A stretch of DNA of 64,000 nucleotides from JAUXFS01 sp963772635 (GTDB taxonomy: Bacteria; Pseudomonadota; Alphaproteobacteria; Rhodospirillales; Defluviicoccaceae): contig CAVYYK010000004.1 in the NCBI GenBank assembly GCA_963772635.1, positions 33,923 to 97,922 on the forward strand, written 5' to 3'. This document shows, piece after piece, positions 28,042 to 39,007 of the stretch. Position numbers and translations under genes: made by a program. Position 1 is the stretch's first letter; the number at the start of each line of letters is the position of its first letter. The notes under the pieces are model-generated. The model was not told the DNA's origin, ran no database searches, and worked only from the letters and a program-made list of their open reading frames with translations.

Positions 28042-28720
28042 TGGAAGCTGTGTCGCTCTCCACCCGCGTGCTGTTCCACATCGGTTTCTTACCGATCAGC
28101 GAAGTGATCGTGGTGACCTGGGCGATCATGGCGGTTTTAGTGCTCGGCAGTTGCCTGGCGACACGGCATCTGTCGATCCGGCCGGGTCTGGTGCAGGCGC
28201 TGATCGAACTGGTGGTCACCGGCATCGCCGGACAGATCGAGGAAGCGATCAAACGGCCGGCCGCGCCGTTCCTGCCGCTGATCGCTACCTTGTTTATCTT
28301 CCTCGTCGTCGCCAACCTGTCGCTGCAACTCCCGGGAGTCAACGCTCCGACCGGGCATCTGGAAACGGCCGCCGCCCTGGCGCTGATCGTGTTCTTCGCC
28401 GGGCACGTCTACGGCATTGGCAGCCGCGGCGTCGAAGGGCTATCTCGCCCACTACCTCAAGCCCAATCCCGCTGCTGCTGCCGCTCAACATCCTTTCCGA
28501 GACTGACCCGGACGTTGTCGCTGATGGTGCGGCTGTTCGGCAACATCATGAGCCATCGAGTTCGATCATCGCCCTGCGTGCTGGCGCTCGCCGGCCTGCT
28601 GGTTCCGATCCCGTTCATGGTCGCTCGGCATCCTGATCGGCCTGGTCCAGGCTTACATCTTCACCGTCCTCGCCACCGTTTTCATCGGCGCCGCGGTCGG
28701 CGCGTTCGAAGCGCGACTAG
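28041..28720 (+). pseudogene. atpB: N-ATPase F0 subunit a (atpB), frame broken about seven times
   Basis: The first 130 residues are in one frame (MEAVSLSTRVLFHIGFLP...HVYGIGSRGVEG). After about 28,437 the family sequence is scattered over all three frames: YLAHYLKPNP, LLLPLNILSE, LTRTLSLMVRLFGNIMSH (with the key Arg of subunit a), LAGLLVPIPFM and LGILIGLVQAYIFTVLATVF. Every jump is repaired by removing one base (near 28439, 28470, 28502, 28557, 28564, 28577 and 28621), giving a normal subunit a of about 225 residues. The end is approximate: TAG at 28718, followed by an AGAGGA ribosome site for atpE. Probable sequencing insertions. Confidence 0.75.
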
Positions 28721-28730
28721 AGAGGATTGC

Positions 28731-28976
28731 ATGTACGATCAACGAGGATCAGCATCATCGGCGCGGCCATCGCCGTGTCGTTCGGCGCCATCGGGCCGGC
28801 GCTGGCGGAGGGCCGGGCCATCGCCGCGGCCATGGACGCCATCGCCCGCCAGCCGGAATCCGCCGGCACGCTGTCGCGGACGCTGTTCGTCGGCCTGGCC
28901 ATGATCGAGACCATGGCCATCTACTGCCTGGTCATCGCGCTGCTCCTGCTCTACGCCAATCCCTTCGCCGGCTTGA
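28731..28976 (+). CDS. atpE: N-ATPase F0 subunit c with double-carboxylate ion site
   Basis: A short two-helix subunit of about 80 residues. Helix 1 (ISIIGAAIAVSFGAIGPALAEG) carries a Glu in AEG, and helix 2 (LFVGLAMIETMAIYCLVIAL) carries the central Glu followed by Thr. The pair of carboxylates, E in helix 1 and E-T in helix 2, is typical of N-ATPase c rings. The loop ARQPES joins the helices. The main frame is open; the first codons (ATG at 28731 behind AGAGGA) and the last (TGA at 28974) are in another frame, so two or three extra bases are likely present. Confidence 0.8.
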
Positions 28977-28978
28977 CC

Positions 28979-29733
28979 ATGCACATCGACTGGTGGACGC
29001 TGGCGCTGCAGGCGATCAATTTCCTCGATCCTCGTCTGGCTGCTGGAGCGTTTTCTCTATAGGCCGGTGACGGGCGATCGTCGAACGCCGGCGCCAGGCA
29101 GATGGAAGCCGCGCTTTGCCGAGGCGGAAGACGCCCGGCGCCAGGCGGAAGCCGAGGCGACGACCTATCGGCGAAAGAATCGCCGCGGCCGAAGCGGAAC
29201 GGCAGGACCTCATGCAAACGGTGCACGACGAAATGGACGAGCGAACGCACCAAGATGCTGGACGAGGCGCGCCAGGAAGCTGACGAACTCCTGCGGCCAA
29301 GCAGCGCCAGGCGATCGCCACCGAACGGACGGGCGCGCTCGAGGACTTGCGCGACAGGCGCTGCGGATCTGGCGGTGTCGCTGGCGACCGCTCTGTTGCG
29401 CGAGGCGGCGAACGGGTCGGTCGCGGAGACATTTCTCGAGCGGCTTGCGCCAGCGTTTCCTCGATCTGCTCGGCCGCCGAAACAGGGCGTCTGCTCGGCG
29501 CCGGCCGACGGACCGACGGCGCCGCGGGTGGCGACGCCAGCCGGCGCTCACCGACGCGCAACGACAGCGCTGGCGCGAGCGACTGGCCGCACCGTCGGCG
29601 ACCGGTGGAAGATCGAGTTCGGTGCCGAAGACGGACCTCATCGGCGGCGCCGAGATCCACTTTCCCGCACGCCAGCCTGGAGTTCAGCTGGGCGGAGCAG
29701 CCCTGAAGGACGCGAAAAGAGAGCTCGTCGGCG

Positions 29734-29750
<17 letters not shown>
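28979..29750 (+). pseudogene. atpF: N-ATPase F0 subunit b (atpF), frame broken several times
   Basis: Starts MHIDWWTLALQAINFL, continues after one surplus G near 29031 as ILVWLLERFLYRPVT, a membrane anchor, then a long charged helix that has to be followed through three frames (EAEDARRQAEAEATTYR, AERQDLMQTVHDEMDER, LDEARQEADELL). The C-terminal part (DLIGGAEIHFPHASLEFSW, then LKDAKRELVGDELAA) resembles the delta-like tail of the long N-ATPase b subunit. No separate atpH exists in this operon. Each frame change inspected is resolved by deleting one base. It overlaps atpA by 17 bases. Confidence 0.7.
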
Positions 29751-31253
<1,503 letters not shown>

Positions 31254-31266
<13 letters not shown>

Positions 31267-32077
31267 CCCGGCTCGCGCCCGCATCGCCAGCATCGGCGAG
31301 CTGCGCGAGATGATGCACACGATGCGCGCGCTCGCGGCAGGCGGAGCAGCAGGCCGACGAGCGCTGGCCGGCACCCGCGTCTAGCCGAGGGCATCGAGGC
31401 CGCCTTCGGCGAGGCGGTGGCCCTGGTGGCGCCGCGCCGGCCGCTGGAGGAGCCTGGCGCGACGGCGCCGGCCGCGCGGTCTGCTGCGCCGAGCAGGGCT
31501 TCGTCGGCGGCTTCAACGAGCCGCTGATCGAGAAGGCGCTGGCCCCCGGCCGCCGGCCGCGCTCTTCGTCGTCGGCACGCGCGGCGCGCGCGCGGCGCGC
31601 GAGCGCGGGCTCGACCCCGCCTGGACGCTGGCGATGACGTCGCACCGCGACGGCGTCCCGGCCGTCGCCCGCCAGATCGCCGCCGAGCTTTATCGACGGG
31701 CCGAACGAGAGAAGATCGTCCGCCTCGACATGATGTTAGCCCGCACCGGCGGCGCCTGACGCTGGACCTGCGAGCGGCAGTCGCTGCTGCCCCTCGATTT
31801 CGCAGCGATTCCGGCGACCGAGCCGAACGTTCCACCGCTGCATCACTACCTGCCGGCGCCGCGCCTGGTCGAGCAGTTGGTGGAGGAATGCTTCTTCGCC
31901 GAGCTGACCCGGGCGGCAATGGAAGCCCTCGCCGGCGAAAACACCGCCCACGACAACATCGACCGCAAGATCGAGGAGCTGAAGCGCCAGGAAGACCAGC
32001 TCCACCAGGAGGAGATCACCACCGAGCTGATCGACGTCGTCACCGGCAGCGAAACGCTCCTCCGCTCGAAAATCTGA
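31254..32077 (+). pseudogene. atpG: N-ATPase F1 subunit gamma (atpG), frame broken several times
   Basis: MEQLTRL at the start, then IASIGELREMMHTMRALA in the next frame, and GFVGGFNEPLIEKAL (the family CGGFN-like segment) further on. The last 65 residues are again in one frame: VEECFFAELTRAAMEALAGENTAHDN...HQEEITTELIDVVTGSE, a typical gamma C-terminal helix. Size after repair is about 270 residues. Frame jumps fit surplus bases. It is the last gene of the atpDCQRBEFAG operon; a hairpin overlaps its stop. Confidence 0.72.
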
Positions 32078-33959
32078 GATTTCGAGGCTCTCCTCCGCCG
32101 CGCCCGTGGCGCAGCGCCTTGAAGATCTCCATCACCGCGACCAGGCCCAGCGCCAGCCCGGCCACCGGCAGCCAGGTCTCGAAGAAACGGGCTGAATACG
32201 AAGCACATCGCTAAGGCCCGGGACATACATGGCGCCGATGTGGACGCTCTGGGCGGCGAGGACGGCGAGGATCAGGAACCGGTTGGCGCGGAACGGCACC
32301 CGGAACGCCGAGCGCCATTCGGAGCGACAGTTGAACACGTGGGCGTTCTCGAAACAGACCATCAGCAACAGTACCCCGTTGCGCGCCTCGAACTCGGTCC
32401 AGCCGCGGTCCAGGGTCCAGCCGAAGAACAGGAAGCCGACAACGCCGATGAACGCGCCGGACACCAGCACTGCGCGATCATCTGGCGGTCGAAATCGGCT
32501 GCTTTGGGGGCCGCGGCGGCTGGTCGAGCATCTCCGATTTGCCCTTTTCGAAGGCCAGTGCCACGTCCTGGATCCCGTTGGTCACAAGATTGAGCCACAA
32601 GAGCGGCACCGCGAACAGCGGCAGCGGCAGGCCGAAGGCGAAGAGAAAGAAGAGCACGATTTCCGAGGCGCCGGTGCCGATCAACAGGTAGACGACCTTG
32701 CGGACGTTGTCGCAGGCGACGCGACCTTCCTCGATGCCGTTGACGATCGACGCGAAATTGTCGTCGGTGAGGATCAGGTCGGCGGCGCCGCGGGCGACGT
32801 CGGTGCCGCTGCGGCCCATCGCCACGCCGATGTTGGCGGCGCGCAGCGCCGGCGCGTCGTTGACCCCGTCTCCGGTCACCGCGACGAAGTGGCCGCTCCG
32901 CTGCAGCGACTGGACGATGGTCAGCTTCTGCACCGGCTCGACCCGGGCGTAGACAACGGCTCCCGCGACGGCGAGGTCGAGCTCCGCCGGATCGTTGGCC
33001 AGATTCTGCAACTCGGTCCCATGGATGGCGTGCTCGGGGTCGTCGGCCAATCCCAACTGGCGGGCGATCGCCAGCGCGGTCACCGGGTGGTCGCCGAGAC
33101 CGCCAGCGCCACGGCGACGAAGAAGATCTCGGCGGCCGGCATGCCCTTGGCGTAGAGCGCCACCCCGAGAGCCGCTACCGCGACGACCACCATGAAGCCG
33201 ACCGCGCGGGTGAACCGCTCGAGGCGGATGATAATCGGCGGCGGCGCGGTGCCGGTCGTCCCCAGTGTCTTGCCGATGCGGGCGAACGTCGGGGTGCATC
33301 CCGGTCTGGTCGACTATCCCGGTGGCGCGGTCGTTGAGCACGCTGTCTGCCGGCATGGATCATCGTGCCGCGGTCGCCGACCGGCGTCTGCTCGTCGAGC
33401 GACGCGTCCGGGTCATCTTGCCAACCGGCAGCAATTCGCCGGTGAGCAGCGATTTGTCGAGTTTGAGGTCGCGGGCCGGCGAGCAGCCGGATGTCGGCGG
33501 GGACCAGCGAGCCCGACTCGAGACGGACGATATCGCCCGGCACCAGCTCGACGCTGTCGACCTCCCGCCTGAGGCCGTCGCGGACGACCACCGCCTGATT
33601 ATGGATCAGCCCCTGCAAGGCTTCGGCGCTGGTCTCCGCCCGCCACTCCTGAACGGTGCCTATCACCGCGTTGATCTGCAGCACCGCGAAGATGAACAGC
33701 GCGTCGGTGAGCTCGCCGATCGCCAGCGAAACCGCGGCGGCGGCGGCGGGCAGATAGATCAGCGGGCTCTTGAACTGGGCGAGATAGACGACCAGCACGC
33801 TCCGCCGTTTCATCCTGGGCAAGAGATTGGCGCCGAACGCCTTGCGCCGCCGATCCACCACGGCGTCGGTCAGCCCCCCGTCGGCGGTCTCCAGCGCCGC
33901 CAGCACCGCCACCACCGGCTGCGCGTGCCAAACTGGTGGGCGATTTGCTCCGGTTTCAT
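32040..33959 (-). pseudogene. P-type cation-transporting ATPase remnant lacking the phosphorylation domain
   Basis: The N-terminus MKPEQIAHQF begins at 33959. Segments that follow are the cation-ATPase N domain (LETADGGLTDAVVDRRRKAFGANLLPR), TM1-2 (SPLIYLPAAAAAVSLAIGE), the actuator (VELVPGDIVRLESGSLVPADIR; the LLTGE-like loop is out of frame), then FFVAVALAVS. This is joined directly to GDHPVTALAIARQLGL, VTGDGVNDAPALRAANIGVAMG and the C-terminal membrane domain. The stretch that should hold DKTGT and most of the nucleotide-binding domain, about 280-300 residues, is absent, at a junction near 33,100. Several single-base frame changes also occur. As it stands it could not form the aspartyl phosphate. 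Confidence 0.75.
32065..32086. terminator. Hairpin ending the N-ATPase operon
   Basis: CTCGAAAATC and GATTTCGAG form a 9-base stem with one bulged A and a TGA loop that includes the atpG stop. It lies between convergent atpG and the P-type ATPase remnant. The T-tract is short (GGCTCTCC follows), so it may act with other signals. Confidence 0.45.
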
Positions 33960-34154
33960 CGGTGAGAGACGAGCCCACCGCGCGCGCAGGCGAAAGTCGA
34001 GTGGCGCACGGCAAGGATCCTGTATCGCGCCACATTTTCGCCACGCGATTGATCTAACGCGCGTTGGACGTTTAATGTTCGCTGGCTGTCCACGGCGCGG
34101 CCGGCCCAGTAAGCGAAACTCCCGACCACCCCTACCACGACGATGAGGATTGAA

Positions 34155-35197
34155 ATGGATAAGCGATATGCAGGCTTGGCGGTAACCGGCTTGGCGGTCA
34201 TCGTGCTCGCCGGTGGCCTACGCGGCGGTTTCGCCGCGGATCAGACCGCCGCGGATCAGACCAAAGAGGGGTCTACGGCCGAGATGGTGACGGCGGCGGG
34301 CCATCCCCTCGCGCAGGACCCGTTGCTGCCACCCAACGCCCGGGCCGGCGAATGCTACGCCCGGGTGTTCGTGCCGCCCGAGTACAACATCCGAGACCAA
34401 GCAGGTCCTGCTCCACGAGGCCGGCGAGAAGGTCGAGACGATCCCCGCCCGCTACGAGTGGGTGGAGGAACAAGGTACTGGTCAAGGAGGAGTCCGAGAA
34501 GCTCGAGGTGATCCCCGCCAAGTACCAGACCGTCGAGGAGCAGGTGCTGGTCAAGCCGGCGGAGGAGAAGCTGGAGCCGGTGGAGGCGGAATACAAGACC
34601 GTCGAGGAGAAGGTGCTGGTCAAGGCCGGCTACACCACCTGGAAGAAGGGCCGCGGGCCGATCCAGCGGGTCGACAACGGCACCGGCGAGATCATGTGCC
34701 TGGTCGAGGTGCCGCCCGAGTACAAGACGGTCAAGAAGAAGGTCCTGGTCACACCGGCGGGCGTCACCAAGGTGGAGATCCCGGCCGAGTACAAGACCGT
34801 CAAAAAACAGGTCCTGGTCGAGCCGGCCCGGGTCGAGAAGGTCAAGATTCCGGCCGAGTACAAGACGATGAAAGTGCAGAAGCTGGTCGAGCCGGCCCGC
34901 GAGGTACGGACGCCGATCCCGGCCGAATACGGCGAGGTCACCGAGACCCAGAAGGTCAGCGAGGGCCGGATGGAGTGGCGGCCGATCCTCTGCGAGACCA
35001 ACACCACCCCCGGCATCATCACCAGCCTGCAGCAGGCGCTGCGCGACTCCGGGTTCGATCCCGGCCCCGTCGACGGTGACCTCGGCTATCAGACGATGAT
35101 CGCCGTCGAGGCGTTCCAGCAGTCGAAGGGCCTGCCGACCGGCCAATTGACCATGGAAACCCTCTATCAGCTCGGCGTCATCCCGCCCAAGGGCTGA
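34155..35197 (+). CDS. Secreted repeat protein with C-terminal peptidoglycan-binding domain, two frame breaks
   Basis: A protein of about 347 residues starting MDKRYAGLAVTGLAVIVLAGGL, a signal peptide. It has about seven or eight copies of a roughly 25-residue repeat of the form P-x-x-Y-K-T-V-x-x-x-V-L-V-x-P-A-x-x-K-V (IPAEYKTVKKQVLVEPARV is one), then a PG_binding_1 domain (GIITSLQQALRDSGFDPGPVDG, then AVEAFQQSKGLPTGQLTMETL). It would attach to the cell wall as an extended rod. A surplus T at 34390 and a surplus A near 34469 break the frame; from 34492 it is intact. The ATG at 34155 follows a weak GAGGA. A hairpin lies after the stop. Confidence 0.78.
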
Positions 35198-35218
35198 CCG
35201 GCGCCACGACGACCGGAA

Positions 35219-35253
35219 CGGCAAGCCGGCGGCCCCCAAGCCGCCGCTTGCCG
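35219..35253 (+). terminator. Strong hairpin after the repeat protein
   Basis: CGGCAAGCCGGCGGC pairs with GCCGCCGCTTGCCG with one bulged C; loop of about six bases. It lies 22 bases after the stop codon. No T-run follows, so it may be a protective or rho-assisted 3' structure. Confidence 0.5.
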
Positions 35254-35665
35254 GTCTCCCCGAATCGGGCGAGTCCGGATAGTTCCGGGGAGGCTTTAAT
35301 TAATTGACCGGTCACCGGGGTGGATTGCCGCCCTCGGCGCGAAACAAATATCATTTCCCCGTAATGCCATCCTCGCTGCTGTCCTCGAAAACATCGGGGC
35401 GCGTACTGGCTCGAGCGGCGGTCACACGGCGCGGTGTTCGGCTTTCCCGGCGGCTCCACGCGCCACCCGTCGTTGCCAGTTCTCCGGGCCGTCCGGACGG
35501 CGTCCCCTGCGGCCGGCCATGAATCGATCACCGGGCCGCTTATTTGGTGGACAGCATACTCCGTTAATTCGTAATCGGTATTCTGAGCGCCGTTGGGACG
35601 CCGATCACCGGGCGCCTCGACCGCGATCGCTATCCACCCGCGGAACTCCATGAACACGGTCAATC
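35254..35665. other. 412-base gap without a supported gene
   Basis: Open frames on both strands here lack ribosome sites and family resemblance. The stretch TTTAATTAATTGACC around 35295-35310 is the only A+T-rich part and could hold a promoter for the DUF4239-like gene downstream. Confidence 0.4.
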
Positions 35666-36454
35666 ATGTCGTTCAATTTAGGCCCCTATGACCAATACTA
35701 TCTGGCCGCCGTCGTGTTGCTCGGCACTTACGGCGCGGCTTTCTTCCTCCTGTGGCTGTCGCAGAGTTCGCGCTACGCGGAGTTCATCAAGACGTTCCGT
35801 GGCATCGCCCAGAACTTTCTCACCGTGATCAACGTCATCTTCGCGCTGAACCTGGCGTTTCTCGCCAACGACACCTGGGACGCCCGCGATCGCGCTCTTG
35901 ACGCCGTATACCGGGAATTGGGCAGCCTCAACAATATCCTAGACCTGGCCCGGAATGTTCCCGACCCGGCCCGATCGAACATCACCCGGGTTGTGGAAAA
36001 CTACGCGCGGCTGACCGCCGCCAACGAATGGCCGAAGCTGGCTCGGCGCGAGAGCAGCGAGCAGGTCTCCGACCAGTTGGACGCACTGCTCACCCTGGTT
36101 GCCGCCGGCGACGTGACCTCGGCGGTCAATGCCAACGTCGCCGCCCAGTTCTTGCAGCAAGCGATCGACGTCCGCGACACCCGCGACCTGCGAATCGCCC
36201 TCAGCCAGACCCACGTCAACCCGCTCAAATGGCTGGGAATGGCGTTCCTCGGTTTTCTCACCCTGATTTCGATCGCCATGGTCCACGTCGACCAGCCGCG
36301 CGCCCAGATTTTCGCGGTCCTATTGTTCGCCACCGCGGCGGCGCCGTCGGCGGCGATCATCCTGATCCACGGCAACCCGTTCCAGAACCCTTTCGCGGTG
36401 TCGCCGGCGCCCATCGCCGACATCGTCGAGCCCCAGCCGCAACCGGCCTCCTGA
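35666..36454 (+). CDS. DUF4239-like integral membrane protein
   Basis: A 262-residue protein with four likely transmembrane segments: about residues 11-32, 46-66, 190-210 and 216-238. Between the second and third is a mainly helical soluble domain of about 115 residues (LDAVYRELGSLNNILDL, VVENYARLTAANEWP). This two-plus-two arrangement with the pattern RYRELGSL...Y fits the DUF4239 (bestrophin-like) family, whose function is not established. The C-terminus is proline-rich. The gene is monocistronic and converges with the PAS gene. Confidence 0.65.
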   Translation: MSFNLGPYDQYYLAAVVLLGTYGAAFFLLWLSQSSRYAEFIKTFRGIAQNFLTVINVIFALNLAFLANDTWDARDRALDAVYRELGSLNNILDLARNVPDPARSNITRVVENYARLTAANEWPKLARRESSEQVSDQLDALLTLVAAGDVTSAVNANVAAQFLQQAIDVRDTRDLRIALSQTHVNPLKWLGMAFLGFLTLISIAMVHVDQPRAQIFAVLLFATAAAPSAAIILIHGNPFQNPFAVSPAPIADIVEPQPQPAS

Positions 36455-36490
36455 CACGACGGCCCGGCCGTTGGCCCGCCCCACTCTCGT

Positions 36491-36880
36491 TCAAACGTGC
36501 GCTTCCTGCTGTAGGGCGACGAAATAGACGGGCTTTTCGTCCGCGCCATAGACCGGGAAGACCCGCCAAAACATGTCGAATTCGGAACAGTCGCGCCGGT
36601 AATTGACGGCCTGACCCTCGAACACGCGCCCTGCCGAGAGGTCGTCGCGCAACTGGTCGAGCACCGCGTCGTCGGTCTTCGGCCCCTGTAGCAGGCGAGG
36701 CGACTTTCCGATCACTTCGGCTGGGGTGTACCCGGTCAGGGCGGTGAATGCGTCGTTAACGTAAACGATTGGCGTCTGTGGTGCGGCCTGCGTCACCATC
36801 ACCGAACACAAACTGTTATCGACGATGCTATCGAGGATCGCATCGGCGCGGTAGCCGGAAAGCATGGAACTCAAAGACAT
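36491..36880 (-). CDS. Stand-alone PAS domain protein (LOV-like, without the photoactive cysteine)
   Basis: About 129 residues consisting of one PAS domain with its PAC tail: IVYVNDAFTALTGYTPAEVIGKSPRLLQGPKTD, then FEGQAVNYRRDCSEFDMFWRVFPVY. The segment aligned to the LOV core GRNCRFLQ reads GKSPRLLQ, so the flavin-adduct cysteine is missing while the rest of the loop is LOV-like. It may bind another ligand or serve as a protein-binding module. There is no fused output domain. The ATG at 36880 is preferred; an ATG 15 bases upstream is in frame. Confidence 0.75.
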   Translation of the reverse strand: MSLSSMLSGYRADAILDSIVDNSLCSVMVTQAAPQTPIVYVNDAFTALTGYTPAEVIGKSPRLLQGPKTDDAVLDQLRDDLSAGRVFEGQAVNYRRDCSEFDMFWRVFPVYGADEKPVYFVALQQEAHV

Positions 36881-37012
36881 GTCGGATCTCCTCATTGCAA
36901 TGGCATTGGAAAGTGGGGTGGAACATTTTCGGCCGGTTCGCCGCCGGGCGCTCTTGCTGCAACGGTGGGGACGACCGTTCGGATCGCTCCCTCGGATTTT
37001 TTGGCGTGTTTG

Positions 37013-37120
37013 TCAGAGTAACGCCGTGAGGAACAGCACCGCGCCCGCCCAGATCGTCCCGGCGATCGGAACAATCCCGTCGCCGAACCGCTTTACTCCT
37101 GCAACAGTTTTCGCAGCCAT
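37013..37120 (-). CDS. Small membrane protein, 35 aa
   Basis: ATG at 37120 preceded by ATGGAGG with a 7-base spacer, a near-perfect Shine-Dalgarno sequence. The product MAAKTVAGVKRFGDG continues with a hydrophobic helix, IAGTIWAGAVLFLTALL, to the end. A strong ribosome site, a start codon and a single-pass hydrophobic helix in an otherwise empty region support a real small protein. I do not recognise a family. Confidence 0.5.
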   Translation of the reverse strand: MAAKTVAGVKRFGDGIVPIAGTIWAGAVLFLTALL

Positions 37121-37208
37121 CTTTAGGCCTCCATCATTTGATCGATAGCTGCTCTACGACTTTCAAGTCGCCCTGGATCAACCGACACCACGCGGGTATT
37201 CGCCTTGG

Positions 37209-37520
37209 GTGATGCACTCTTGCTGCGAGGCCGCCGGCACCAAGTTAACGTCGCTTGTCCGTCGCTGGGCCGTGCGCACCAATTCATTGAGAAGGTGCAC
37301 TCGGTCCCGTTTGTTATCTGGTATGTGTTGGGCGGGCTTGATCGGCGTGTTAGCAGGGCTTTTAGCGTTCGTGCGTTTCCAGTTCTATGCCGGCCCTGGG
37401 TTAATTTTTGTGTCGTTGATCGTAACGCTTGCCTGCGTCATATTTTTGAGAAAGCTCCGATGGGACGAAGCAATAATCTTGACCTCGCTGTACTTTAATC
37501 GGGAAAGAAGAAACCCATGA
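37209..37520 (+). CDS. Possible small membrane protein, about 65-103 aa
   Basis: The frame from 37209 encodes 103 residues; the first half is compositionally odd, but the second half holds two convincing hydrophobic segments (MCWAGLIGVLAGLLAFV and GLIFVSLIVTLACVIFLRKL) and ends RWDEAIILTSLYFN. Translation may begin at the ATG at 37323. No clear ribosome site is visible. Base composition is lower in G+C than neighbours. Weak call. Confidence 0.3.
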   Translation: MMHSCCEAAGTKLTSLVRRWAVRTNSLRRCTRSRLLSGMCWAGLIGVLAGLLAFVRFQFYAGPGLIFVSLIVTLACVIFLRKLRWDEAIILTSLYFNRERRNP

Positions 37521-37614
37521 GGCAATTTTACATGACAACATTTTTGACTGGATTACATAGAGTATCGTCCTTCAGCGATATTCGAAAGCGCGAGCTAGAG
37601 AATGGACGTGCGGC

Positions 37615-38607
37615 ATGACAAAGTACAGAAAACTTGTCGTGACCGGTCATCTCGGCTTCATCGGATCTGCGTTCTGCTGGAATTACCGCGATAGCTATAC
37701 ACTCGTCGGCGTCGATTTCGCCGGATGGGGCTCGATGAAGGAGAATCTGGCGCCTGGCGTCCGGGACGTGCGCATCGATATCGCCGAGGCTGACGAAGTG
37801 AGAGCGCTTCTTGACGAGGTCAAGCCGGACGCCATCGTCAATTTTGCGGCCGAAAGTCATGTGGATCGCGCGGTCGATCAGGATCTGCCGTTCTGGCGGT
37901 CGAACGTCATGGGTGCAAGAAATCTGGCGATCGAGGCACAGCAGCGCGGACTCCGTCTGGTTCAGGTGTCGACCGATGAGGTCTATGGCGACGCCACGGA
38001 GGCAACCGAGGCATGGACCGAGCGGAGCCCCATGGCGCCTCGCAACCCCTACTCGGTGACGAAGACGGCCGCCGAGATGATGCTCTTGGCCTACGAAAAC
38101 ACCTACGGCCTCGATGTGGTAATCACCCGCGGGGCCAACACCATCGGGCCGCGGCAGTTCCCGGAGAAAGCCGTCCCGAAGGCGGTGAATCATTTTCTTC
38201 GGGGAAGTCCCTTCCCTCTGTTCCGGACCCCGGCACGAAGGATGTGGTTGTACGTGGACGATCACGCCTCGGGCGTCGAGGCGGCTTTGCGCAAGGGGCG
38301 GAAGGGCGAGGCGTATAACATCGCGCCGGGCATCAAATCCGAGGCGTACACGCACGAAGTCATCGCCATGGTCAAGGAACAGGTGGGAAATGGCGAGATC
38401 GAGGAAGTCGACGATCGCAAGGGCTATGACCTACGCTACTGGATGTCCGCGGAGAAGGCACAAAAAGAGCTCGAATGGGCACCGGAGCACGACTTGCGTT
38501 CGACCGTACAACACAGCGTGAATTGGTACCTGGAGAACCAGGAGTGGTTGGGGAAGGCAGGGGCACAACTGCGAGAGGCGTCTGGCGAACCAACGGTGTC
38601 CGGATAG
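37615..38607 (+). CDS. NAD-dependent sugar-nucleotide epimerase/dehydratase (RmlB-like)
   Basis: A 330-residue extended SDR. The nucleotide-binding motif is TGHLGFIGS near residue 10 (first glycine replaced by His in the usual GGxGFIG), the Asp after the second strand is in VGVDFAG, and the catalytic residues are in STDEVYGD (Thr-Asp-Glu triad) and YSVTK (Tyr-x3-Lys) near 145. These match dTDP-glucose 4,6-dehydratase. Other residues such as GPRQFPEKAVPK and RRMWLYVDDHASGVEAAL also fit. No other rml or polysaccharide genes are adjacent, so the sugar substrate is uncertain. A+T-rich DNA upstream suggests this is an accessory gene. Confidence 0.85.
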   Translation: MTKYRKLVVTGHLGFIGSAFCWNYRDSYTLVGVDFAGWGSMKENLAPGVRDVRIDIAEADEVRALLDEVKPDAIVNFAAESHVDRAVDQDLPFWRSNVMGARNLAIEAQQRGLRLVQVSTDEVYGDATEATEAWTERSPMAPRNPYSVTKTAAEMMLLAYENTYGLDVVITRGANTIGPRQFPEKAVPKAVNHFLRGSPFPLFRTPARRMWLYVDDHASGVEAALRKGRKGEAYNIAPGIKSEAYTHEVIAMVKEQVGNGEIEEVDDRKGYDLRYWMSAEKAQKELEWAPEHDLRSTVQHSVNWYLENQEWLGKAGAQLREASGEPTVSG

Positions 38608-38755
38608 CATCGATGATGGATGGAGCCGCGTCGTGAACACGAACCGCGCGGATGGTTCTCGGGTCGCTCGTTCAAGCAGCAAAAAACATGGCAGCGATAG
38701 TACATCGGTGGCTGGTCGTCATGCCTGCTCACCGCTTGGGTTTTTCCTCGATTGT

Positions 38756-39007
38756 CTAACTGCCCTCCTCGTCTTTGCGCCCCACGGCGGCGCCCACGCC
38801 GTCCACGAAAAGTTTCTGCCATGCCTCCATGTTCTGGAGACCTGCCGGCAACCACATCTTGAACAATGCATCCGGTTCCATCGCTGAAAGCGCCTTCTTC
38901 ATTCGACCCTCGATGTCTTCCATCATTGCTTTTTGCATCGGTTTGACATCCGGCAATCCTAACAGCGTTCTTGCTTCTTCCGGCGTCACGTCGACTTGAA
39001 TTTTCAT
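38756..39007 (-). CDS. DUF6489-like small protein
   Basis: An 83-residue protein starting MKIQVDVTPEEARTLLGLPDV, then QKAMMEDIEGRMKKALSAM and LFKMWLPAGLQNMEAWQKLF. The pattern of a short beta-strand, the TPEEAR-xxxGLPDV motif and two amphipathic helices matches DUF6489, a phasin-like family of alphaproteobacteria. It is possibly granule- or membrane-associated; its role is not established. A GGGGAG ribosome site precedes the ATG. Confidence 0.75.
   Translation of the reverse strand: MKIQVDVTPEEARTLLGLPDVKPMQKAMMEDIEGRMKKALSAMEPDALFKMWLPAGLQNMEAWQKLFVDGVGAAVGRKDEEGS

Noticed and set aside
33956..34201. 81-codon minus-strand frame with one hydrophobic segment
   Set aside because: It starts inside the signal peptide of the repeat protein and runs into the P-type ATPase start. 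No ribosome site; only a possible chance hydrophobic stretch.
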